Positions 1-5,331 of a stretch of 17,378 nt of DNA are shown piece after piece. The stretch is from a bacterium (GTDB taxonomy: Bacteria; Bacillota; Clostridia; Christensenellales; CAG-138). Numbering within the stretch: position 1 is the first letter of the stretch; every line of letters begins with the position of its first letter. The DNA lies in NCBI GenBank assembly GCA_029218485.1, contig JAQXRK010000044.1, forward strand, positions 1 to 17,378, written 5' to 3'. A program made the translations under genes and the position numbers. Below the pieces are notes generated by a model. The model worked only from the letters and a program-made list of their open reading frames with translations. It had not been told where the DNA came from and did no database searches.

Positions 1-1310
1 AGGTGTCATCTTCATGAACGACGGTATCAACACCCTTGATCCGGATGCGGAGCTGCGGCTCACGATTATGTCCTCCATCGCGCAGGAGGAAAGCCGAAAG
101 ACCTCCGAGCGGGTGAAATGGGGTCAGAAGCAGCGCATGGAGCAGGGTGTGGTGTTTGGGCGCGATCTGCTCGGCTACAAGGTAAGGGGCGGTAAGCTGT
201 ATGTTGAGCCCGAAGGAGCAAAGATTGTGCGGCTCATCTTTGATAAGTTCACAAACGAGAACAAGGGCACCCATGTGATCGCACGGGAGCTGCGGGAAGC
301 CGGCATTCACCCCATGAATGTAAGGGATTGGTCAGCCACCGTCATTCTGCGGGTCATACGCAACGAAAAATACTGCGGCGATCTCATTCAGAAAAAGACC
401 TATACGCCCGATTATCTCTCCCACGATAAAAAATACAACCGTGGACAGGAAGAATTTGTCATCCTTCGTGATCATCACGAGCCCATCGTATCGAGGGAGC
501 AGTTTGACCTTGCCCAGCGCATCTTAAACAGTCGCGCGGAGTCTTTGCAGGGCAAGGATAAACACTCGAACCGCTATTGCTTTTCCGGCAAGATCAAGTG
601 TGGCAAGTGCGGCAGGAGCTTTGTTGCCCGCTATAAAAAGCGCAAGGACGGGACGCAGTATAAAACCTGGCGTTGCTTTGAAGCCTCCCGAAACGGCAGT
701 CCTAAAGAGGACGCACAGGGCAACGCCATCGGCTGCAGCAACGACAGCATTCGCAACGAGGATGCTCTGCACATCATGTACCTCGCCACACGCCAGTTGG
801 AGCTTGATTTTGTGGGGATCGTTGCAAATCTGCAAGCCGCTATCGAGGAAGTACTGCGGCAGGACATCAGGTGGTTTGATTACGACGGGATGCAGGAGCG
901 CATTGCGGATACCGAGAAAAAGAAAAGCCGCCTGATTGAACTCTACACCGAAAACCTTATTAACATGGAAGAATTCGTGGCAGAGCGCAAAAAGTGCGAC
1001 GACGAGATTTGTAAACTCCGGCAGATGATGGAAAGCGCCAAAGCGCAGCAGGAAGTGAATGAAAAGAAAAACGCCATCCTAAAGGAAATCGGCGACACCA
1101 TACGGGAGATCGTAAACGGCCTCCACTACGACGATGAATTCTACCGCGAAATTCTTGACCGCATGGTAGTGCACGACCGGGAGCACATTGATGTGTATTT
1201 GAAATGTCTGCCGCAAAAACTGAGCTTTTTAGGGAAATCGGCGGCGCTGCTCACGGAAAAGTCGGGGAAAAACGGAGAAGAAACCGTGCTTTTGCCCACT
1301 TGCGATGCTT
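1..1310 (+). mobile_element. Right end of an integrated element carried by a large serine recombinase, inserted in cotJC
   Basis: The sequence left of about 1309-1311 holds a large serine recombinase gene. On the opposite strand, the cotJC reading frame loses all resemblance to CotJC at this point, after Ile-Gly-Thr-Glu. The right boundary is therefore placed at the GA dinucleotide on the minus strand (1311-1310). Relatives of this recombinase (the TnpX/Tn4451-type group) are known to cross over at GA dinucleotides. The left end, any cargo and the rest of cotJC lie outside the window, so the size and type of element (transposon, integrative element or prophage-like 'skin') cannot be judged. 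The boundary is inferred from where homology stops, not from an observed empty site. Confidence 0.75.
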
Positions 1311-1363
1311 CCGTGCCGATATCCGTCAGCGTTGCGCGGATGCGGTCGTCCGGCATGGAGTAG
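2..1363 (+). CDS. Large serine recombinase, 5'-truncated by the window edge (TnpX/resolvase superfamily)
   Basis: This is a site-specific recombinase that integrates and excises a DNA element through a serine-linked intermediate. The frame is open from base 2, so the catalytic N-terminal resolvase domain with the nucleophilic serine lies upstream. The first Met at base 14 is internal to a conserved block (DGI-TLDPDAELRL--MSSIAQEESRKTSERV), the end of the resolvase domain and its long helix. A recombinase domain follows (about residues 50-170, counting from that Met). Next come a zinc ribbon with Cys196-x2-Cys199 and later Cys221 and Cys241, then a charged coiled coil (about 295-385). The gene points at the element's right end. 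Its last ~17 codons and stop come from the antisense strand of cotJC. Family assignment is secure; the exact natural C-terminus in the excised form is unknown. Confidence 0.93.
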   Translation, partial: GVIFMNDGINTLDPDAELRLTIMSSIAQEESRKTSERVKWGQKQRMEQGVVFGRDLLGYKVRGGKLYVEPEGAKIVRLIFDKFTNENKGTHVIARELREAGIHPMNVRDWSATVILRVIRNEKYCGDLIQKKTYTPDYLSHDKKYNRGQEEFVILRDHHEPIVSREQFDLAQRILNSRAESLQGKDKHSNRYCFSGKIKCGKCGRSFVARYKKRKDGTQYKTWRCFEASRNGSPKEDAQGNAIGCSNDSIRNEDALHIMYLATRQLELDFVGIVANLQAAIEEVLRQDIRWFDYDGMQERIADTEKKKSRLIELYTENLINMEEFVAERKKCDDEICKLRQMMESAKAQQEVNEKKNAILKEIGDTIREIVNGLHYDDEFYREILDRMVVHDREHIDVYLKCLPQKLSFLGKSAALLTEKSGKNGEETVLLPTCDASVPISVSVARMRSSGME

Positions 1364-1500
1364 CGCTGGGTCAGATATCGGAGCGAGGCACCGAGTTCGG
1401 AATCCGGCCCGCCATACTGCGCCATGAGCAGCTTAGCCATTTTCACATCCGGCTTGGTGATATTCACCGGGTATTCCAACCGTTTTTCATAAATCCACAT
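1310..1500 (-). pseudogene. cotJC: cotJC 5' fragment (manganese-catalase-like spore coat protein), interrupted by the element
   Basis: CotJC is a ferritin-like, manganese-catalase-type protein of the inner spore coat. About 64 N-terminal residues are present, starting MWIYEKRLEYPV and including the typical QYGGPDSELGASLRYLTQRY and ending at LTDIGTE. The next codons should give the E-L-A-H motif with Glu and His metal ligands. Instead the frame runs into element DNA and encodes about 55 unrelated residues, stopping at 1141. A good ribosome binding site (GGAGGG) sits 12 nt downstream of the cotJB stop, so the fragment was part of a normal cotJABC operon. As it stands the product lacks most metal ligands and should be inactive. 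It could be restored if the element excises precisely and the 3' part survives beyond the element's left end. Confidence 0.9.
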
Positions 1501-1512
1501 ATGCTGCCCTCC

Positions 1513-1761
1513 TTACAGTTCCCATGGCCATTTCTGGAATACCCAGCTTCCGGCTTCCGTCGGCGATTGACCGAAGTTCATCAGCGGCCCGTACTGCTGC
1601 TCATACCGCTCGATCAACTGCTGCAGTTTCATGGAATATGCCAGATAGTCCGCCTTCGCCATCGCGTCATCCGGGTGCGTATCCAGATAGAGCCGCAATT
1701 CCACGCAGGCAAACCGCGCTTCACCGATCTTTTCGAGCAGAGCCCGTTCCATCGCATCCAT
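1513..1761 (-). CDS. cotJB: Spore coat protein CotJB
   Basis: This is a small (82 aa) spore coat component encoded between cotJA and cotJC. The sequence shows the family pattern: an early LLEKIGEARFACVELRLYLDTHPDD block, a central helix with YEQQYGPLMNFG, and the characteristic tryptophan-rich end PWEL. The ATG at 1761 overlaps the cotJA stop by one base (TGATG), so translation is probably coupled. A longer in-frame extension upstream to 1836 overlaps cotJA and is not needed. In Bacillus the cotJ operon is expressed in the mother cell under SigE. CotJA and CotJB are intact here while cotJC is broken, so the coat sub-complex would be incomplete unless the element excises. Confidence 0.93.
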   Translation of the reverse strand: MDAMERALLEKIGEARFACVELRLYLDTHPDDAMAKADYLAYSMKLQQLIERYEQQYGPLMNFGQSPTEAGSWVFQKWPWEL

Positions 1762-2030
1762 CAGCAGCACCCCCCTGTATAGTCGCTTGCCAGTTCCGGG
1801 AACAGCGTCCCGCGACGCAGCGCTTCGCCGGGGCAAAAGCCCGCGCGATACTCCTGCACCGGAAAATAGACCATTGCCAGCGCACAGCCGCCGACGTCGC
1901 CCGCCGCGGTGCAGCCATCCTCGCCGACGTTCCCGGCCACCACGATGTTATCCGCTGCAAGCGGATCCACCGCCGGGACCGGACTGGTGAAGCAGCATGC
2001 GTCCCCAGCGGAATATGTGTTTTGCACCAT
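1761..2030 (-). CDS. cotJA: Spore coat-associated protein CotJA
   Basis: This first gene of the cotJABC coat operon encodes 89 aa. The recognisable part is the C-terminal half: MVYFPVQEYRAGFCPGEALRRG followed by TLFPEL, the signature of the CotJA family, ending in a GGCC tail. The N-terminal ~50 residues are rich in Ala, Gly and Cys and less conserved. The start at 2030 has a ribosome binding site (GGGAGG) about 8 nt upstream. The stop overlaps the cotJB start by one base. A SigE-like -10 element lies 37 nt upstream of the start, in keeping with mother-cell expression known for this operon in Bacillus. Family assignment rests on the C-terminal motif. Confidence 0.9.
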   Translation of the reverse strand: MVQNTYSAGDACCFTSPVPAVDPLAADNIVVAGNVGEDGCTAAGDVGGCALAMVYFPVQEYRAGFCPGEALRRGTLFPELASDYTGGCC

Positions 2031-2066
2031 CGAATCATCCTCCCTTGCATGATGCCAGTTTACTGC

Positions 2067-2074
2067 ATACTATG
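2067..2074 (-). promoter_or_regulatory. Candidate SigE-type -10 element of the cotJ operon
   Basis: The minus strand reads CATAGTAT, matching the CATAnnnT pattern of SigE -10 elements, and ends 36 nt before the cotJA ATG, leaving room for a start site and the GGGAGG ribosome binding site. No convincing -35 (KMATATT-like) is visible at the expected spacing. The call therefore rests on the -10 and the known SigE control of cotJ. Confidence 0.4.
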
Positions 2075-2108
2075 ACGTTGGATGGATGTGCGTGCAAGGC
2101 GGCATGGA

Positions 2109-2137
2109 TGGACGGCAGCGGCCGCTTGTGTTAGAAT
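2109..2137 (+). promoter_or_regulatory. Possible SigA promoter for the GNAT gene
   Basis: TGGACG (2109-2114, four of six matches to TTGACA) and TAGAAT (2132-2137) are separated by exactly 17 bp, ending 25 bp before the GNAT start codon. The -35 is poor, so this is a modest candidate. Confidence 0.4.
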
Positions 2138-2162
2138 GGAAATCATCGATTGAGGAGGGTTC

Positions 2163-2624
2163 ATGAACATCCGAAGCTACCGTGCAGCCGATTGTCCCCT
2201 GCTCGCACAGCTCTTCTATGATACCGTGCATACGGTGAACGCGAGGGACTATTCCCCGGCGCAGCTCGCGGCCTGGGCCACGGGAAGCGTGGATCTTGCC
2301 GCTTGGAACCGCTCCTTTTTGCAGCACCATACGCTCGTTGCGATTGACGCAGGTCAAATCGTTGGATTTGGCGATATGGACCAGGACGGCTTTCTCGACA
2401 GACTGTACGTCCACCACGTGTTCCAGCGCCGCGGCGTAGCCCGCGCGATCCTGCAGCAGCTGGAAGAACAGGCCAAAGCGCGTGGTGTGACTCGCTTTAC
2501 CACGCACGCCTCGATCACTGCGCGGCCGTTTTTTGAACGATTCGGCTATATGGTTCTGCAAAGGAATCAGGTCGTACGCGCCGGCATATCCCTCACCAAC
2601 TATACGATGGAGAAGCGAATTTAG
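2163..2624 (+). CDS. GNAT family N-acetyltransferase
   Basis: The predicted 153-aa enzyme transfers an acetyl group from acetyl-CoA to an amine; the substrate is unknown. It is a single GNAT domain. The acetyl-CoA pyrophosphate-binding segment (motif A) is seen as LDRLYVHHVFQRRGVARAIL, with the R-R-G-V-A loop at about residues 90-95. A typical last section follows: ASITARPFFERFGYMVL and a C-terminal TNYTMEK strand. The start at 2163 has a strong ribosome binding site (GAGGAGGG). The gene is monocistronic and divergent from cotJA. A decayed copy of its last third lies about 2.6 kb downstream (5073-5252), so the locus once held two related genes or a duplication. Confidence 0.92.
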   Translation: MNIRSYRAADCPLLAQLFYDTVHTVNARDYSPAQLAAWATGSVDLAAWNRSFLQHHTLVAIDAGQIVGFGDMDQDGFLDRLYVHHVFQRRGVARAILQQLEEQAKARGVTRFTTHASITARPFFERFGYMVLQRNQVVRAGISLTNYTMEKRI

Positions 2625-3059
2625 AGCGCATGAGCAGCGCCGTTTTTTACGCTTTCCTTGGGCAGTATCGACAAGAACGCTTCTGTTGCTCCCGCAGCCG
2701 TCAAACTGGGTGCTGTCGCCCTATGCCGGCAAACCGGTGCCGAAACCGTCCTTGGGTTCTGGAGAATATCAGCTACACCATCTGTCAATCCGCGTTTCGG
2801 CATGCGCCATCAAAGCGCAATGGGCTTTCACGCCTTACCGCAAACGGAAGATTTTGGGTTTCAGCCGCAACGGATTGCAGGTGCCCGCGCGGCAGCCGAA
2901 CAGACCGTCGGATACAAGGATCATGCAGCACATCCATATGCGGGCATGTGTTGGCTGGTACAGCCGCTCACTTGAAACCAGCGAAAAGCACCAAACGGTC
3001 AGAATGGGCAGGAAACGAGCCAGCGGTGCAGAATATAGCATGAAAAGGGGGATGACAAT
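2625..3059 (+). other. 435 bp without a recognisable gene
   Basis: Open frames exist on both strands (for example 2658-2975 on plus) but they lack a ribosome binding site, overlap one another, and give no family resemblance. I see no terminator directly after the GNAT gene, no RNA gene and no repeat. The segment may be decayed sequence. Confidence 0.4.
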
Positions 3060-3195
3060 ATGGAGAACAACGAAAACTTTGGGGGAATGATTCTCAAAGG
3101 GTTGAAGTGGGTTTTTTAACGTTTTGTTTTATATTGGCGCTCTATTTATATCGATCATTGCCGCGCTGATAAAGCCATATATGGGGAGAAAATAG
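3060..3195 (+). pseudogene. Small single-span membrane protein gene, apparently frameshifted in a T run
   Basis: An ATG at 3060 preceded by a G-rich ribosome binding site (AGGGGGAT) reads MENNENFGGMILKGLKWVF and stops at TAA (3117). One base further on, the next frame continues as NVLFYIGALFISIIAALIKP and ends YMGRK at a TAG (3193-3195). Reading five instead of six T residues at 3112-3117 would join the two into a 44-aa protein. That protein would have a charged, soluble N-terminus and one hydrophobic span. This looks like a single-base insertion in a homopolymer, caused by true mutation or sequencing error. A +1 recoding event at TTT-TAA is a less likely alternative. The function is unknown. 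Confidence 0.45.
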
Positions 3196-3288
3196 TAGCG
3201 GCAATGAAGTCTATTTGACAGCCGGGTGAATTCCATTCGCTGCGGTTTTCAAAAAGCCATACTGCGCGGAAAAAGGGGGGACTTGTGT

Positions 3289-3390
3289 ATGAAGCATCGC
3301 GGATTCTGGACCGTTATGGCCATCATCTTTCTTCCAATCTATTTCATATACTACTTTTTCAAATGCCTGTTGAAAAATTCCAACGTTTAG
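3289..3390 (+). CDS. Tiny hydrophobic peptide (33 aa) of unknown function
   Basis: The ATG at 3289 lies 7 nt after a strong G-rich ribosome binding site (AAAAAGGGGGGAC). It encodes a basic start (MKHRGFW) followed by a continuous hydrophobic, aromatic-rich stretch (about residues 8-25) and a basic tail (KCLLKNSNV). This layout fits a single membrane-spanning peptide. It lies about 95 bp after the other small membrane ORF on the same strand. No family is recognisable. A frame shifted by one continues past its stop with further hydrophobic residues, so it could also be the intact start of a decayed longer membrane protein. The main support is the ribosome binding site plus composition. Confidence 0.4.
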   Translation: MKHRGFWTVMAIIFLPIYFIYYFFKCLLKNSNV

Positions 3391-3634
3391 TACCGGACTT
3401 CGATATTTTTATGCCATCCATGGGCGGCATGGCGCCATACAATATACTTTTCATTTTGTTGCAGGGATTATCCTGCCCTATGCAGCATTTTCCATCCATC
3501 AAAAGCCGCCTCGTACAAAAGCGCATGCTCAGAGTTGCGGCGCACGCACATGGAAATCCCCTTCCCATCATACACGCGCCTGCATGCGACAGGATATAGC
3601 AAAGAGCAACCTTAGAGCAGGTTGCAAAATATGA
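3391..3634 (+). other. Gap with no recognisable gene
   Basis: This is the sequence between the 33-aa peptide and the inverted repeat downstream of the lacI-type gene. A frame at about 3377-3620 encodes a short hydrophobic stretch (FVAGIILPYAAF) but has no start or ribosome binding site. It may be a remnant of a membrane protein. Nothing else is visible. Confidence 0.3.
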
Positions 3635-3665
3635 AAACAGTAACCAGCAAATCTGACTACTGTTT
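3635..3665 (-). terminator. Inverted repeat downstream of the LacI-type gene, weak terminator candidate
   Basis: AAACAGTA (3635-3642) and TACTGTTT (3658-3665) form a perfect 8-bp inverted repeat with a 15-nt loop, 53 bp beyond the stop of the minus-strand regulator gene. On that strand it is followed by TTCATATTTT, which is only moderately T-rich. The low GC content makes termination uncertain. Confidence 0.3.
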
Positions 3666-3718
3666 CCTTTGATATATCGATTTCGTAGGGGTCAAAGAAT
3701 GGGTTGTGGATGCGGTGC

Positions 3719-4714
3719 TCAGGTCGTCCTGCGCTCCACAACCTCCGAACAGATCATCATCTTTTTATTGATGCGTTCGCCCTGCAGCAGGGCCATGAGG
3801 TTCCTGACCGTGGTCAGGCTCAGGTCGTACAGCATGTTATCGAGCGAGGTCAGCGGCGGGTTGCTGATCTCGGCATATTTTGAATTGTTAATACCGATCA
3901 CCGCCACGGCATCCGGGACGGAGACCTGCATTTCCGACAGTGCCCGTATGCCAGTCAGCGCCATCAGATCCTCCGCATAGATGATGCCGTCCACCTCCGG
4001 GTGCTCGCGGATCAATCGCGCCGTTGCATCGTAGATGTTCGGGATGGAGGTGCCGGATTCCACAACAAGCGGTTCCTGCCCTGCAAAGTATCTCCTGACC
4101 CCCATCTCAAAGCCGTTTCTCTTCAGACGGTTGCTGGGCGTATAATGATCGACAATGAAGGCGGGGTGCTTTCTCCCCTTTTCGGCCAACAGCTTGACAC
4201 AGCTGCAGACGCCGTTCTGCTCATCCGCAATCAGGCCATAGATATTGGGGGCATCCAGATATCCGTTGCAGATCAGCACGGGCGTGGTCGGCAGGTAGGT
4301 CAAAATCGCATTGCGGACCGCATCGGTCTGATAGATCGAGCCCATGAGAATGGCTGCATCGACCTTGCGCTGGCTCAGCATCTGCACGGAATGCGCCTGC
4401 TCTTCCTCTGCAACGCCCGTATTATAGATCAGGCAGGAGTATCCCTGCTTTGACAGCTCGCGCTCGATATAATACACGCCGTCCGTATGCTGCGTAGTAC
4501 GGATATCCGATATGAGAATGCCAATCATTTTGGAGGATTGGCTGACCAAGCCTCTGGCCGTTTCGTTCGGCACATAGTGATGCTCTTCCAAAAGCTTCAG
4601 AACACGCGCCCGTGTGGTCTTTTTTACATGCGGATATCCGTTGACCACGCGCGAAACGGTGCTCGGAGAAACGCCCGCCAACTTTGCGATATCATAAATT
4701 GTTACTTCTTCCAC
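3719..4714 (-). CDS. LacI family transcriptional regulator
   Basis: The predicted 331-aa protein is a DNA-binding repressor with a sugar-binding-protein-like effector domain. The N-terminus carries the classic LacI helix-turn-helix and hinge: TIYDIAKLAGVSPSTVSRVV with NGYPHV, then VPNETARGL (about residues 4-58). The rest is the periplasmic-binding-type domain, starting KMIGILISDI and ending near SLDNMLYDLSLTTVRNLMALL. I prefer the GTG at 4714, which lies about 5 nt after GGGGGA and puts the helix-turn-helix at the usual place. A TTG at 4726 would add four residues but would sit at the edge of that site. No sugar-use genes adjoin it, so the effector and targets are unknown. The only sugar-type transporter in the window is 9 kb away. 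Confidence 0.92.
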   Translation of the reverse strand: MEEVTIYDIAKLAGVSPSTVSRVVNGYPHVKKTTRARVLKLLEEHHYVPNETARGLVSQSSKMIGILISDIRTTQHTDGVYYIERELSKQGYSCLIYNTGVAEEEQAHSVQMLSQRKVDAAILMGSIYQTDAVRNAILTYLPTTPVLICNGYLDAPNIYGLIADEQNGVCSCVKLLAEKGRKHPAFIVDHYTPSNRLKRNGFEMGVRRYFAGQEPLVVESGTSIPNIYDATARLIREHPEVDGIIYAEDLMALTGIRALSEMQVSVPDAVAVIGINNSKYAEISNPPLTSLDNMLYDLSLTTVRNLMALLQGERINKKMMICSEVVERRTT

Positions 4715-4729
4715 GGCTTCCCCCAAGAG

Positions 4730-5072
4730 AATTTGATCGCTCTCAGTTTACAACAATCTGCAACTTGCGTCAACAACCTGATTGCGGTTTCAAAGCCATT
4801 TTTCCTTGAAAACGTGCTTCTTTTGCACAAAAGTGCGAAAAGTTTCCGAAATCGATGTCATATCAGGAAAATACCAGATTTTGGTGCATTGGGGCTGAGA
4901 AAACCTGACACCGATTGTCGTTTTCGATGCCAGCAATCGACCGGATGAGGCCGCCGCCATCGGACAAATTGCTGCAGTGAGCGCATTCTCCGATGCCGGT
5001 CGTGCAATGCAAAACACCGGTTGCAACGGGCGGGCACGGTCGCGTATACAAAGCAACGTACAGGCATGATCG
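4730..5072 (-). other. Non-coding or decayed stretch between the LacI-type gene and the GNAT remnant
   Basis: This must contain the promoter of the regulator gene, but no clear -35/-10 pair or symmetric LacI operator stands out. A plus-strand frame from 4899 to 5066 reads PIVVFDASNRPDEAAAIGQI and looks protein-like. It has no start codon or ribosome binding site and matches no family I recognise. It may be part of the same decayed region as the following GNAT fragment. Confidence 0.35.
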
Positions 5073-5252
5073 CGCGGATTTAGACACATGCATGCGACAT
5101 ACGCCTCAATCACCGCACGGCCGTTTTTTGAGCGGCACGGCTATATGGTTCTCTAAAGCAACGAGATTGTCCGCTCCGGCGTCTCCCTCACCAACTATTG
5201 GATGGAAAAGCAGGTTGGAACCGCCCCATCCACTCCACAACCAGACCAGTAA
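5073..5252 (+). pseudogene. 3' remnant of a second GNAT acetyltransferase gene
   Basis: In one frame this encodes YASITARPFFERHGYMVL, then a TAA stop (5154-5156), then SNEIVRSGVSLTNYWMEKQV. This lines up residue for residue with the C-terminal third of the intact GNAT protein at 2163-2624 (ASITARPFFERFGYMVL, then LTNYTMEKRI). The DNA is also clearly alike. The stop arises where the intact copy has CAA. Nothing matching the N-terminal two thirds is found upstream. It is therefore a truncated, disabled paralogue. A terminator directly after it is probably the original one of that gene. Confidence 0.85.
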
Positions 5253-5272
5253 ATAAAACGCTTTGAACGGTC

Positions 5273-5302
5273 AAGGGCCCGCAATCCTGCGCGGGCCCTT
5301 TT
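5273..5302 (+). terminator. Intrinsic terminator after the GNAT remnant
   Basis: AAGGGCCCGC and GCGGGCCCTT form a perfect 10-bp stem with an 8-nt loop, ending in four T residues on the plus strand. On the minus strand it would follow the lipoprotein gene by 30 bp, but the T tract there is only TT, so bidirectional use is possible but weaker. Confidence 0.75.
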
Positions 5303-5331
5303 CATACTTCTATATCCCGACCTGTTCCGGT

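Noticed and set aside
1204..1782. Plus-strand open frame of 192 codons overlapping the recombinase end and the cotJ genes
   Set aside because: It is antisense to cotJC and cotJB and has no ribosome binding site. Both real genes are recognised by family motifs.
2630..3043. Plus-strand open frame after the GNAT gene
   Set aside because: Arg/Cys/Ser-rich product, no ribosome binding site, two other overlapping frames equally open, and no family resemblance.
4727..4800. LacI-type palindromic operator upstream of the regulator gene
   Set aside because: No convincing symmetric site with a central CG was found, only short partial symmetries.
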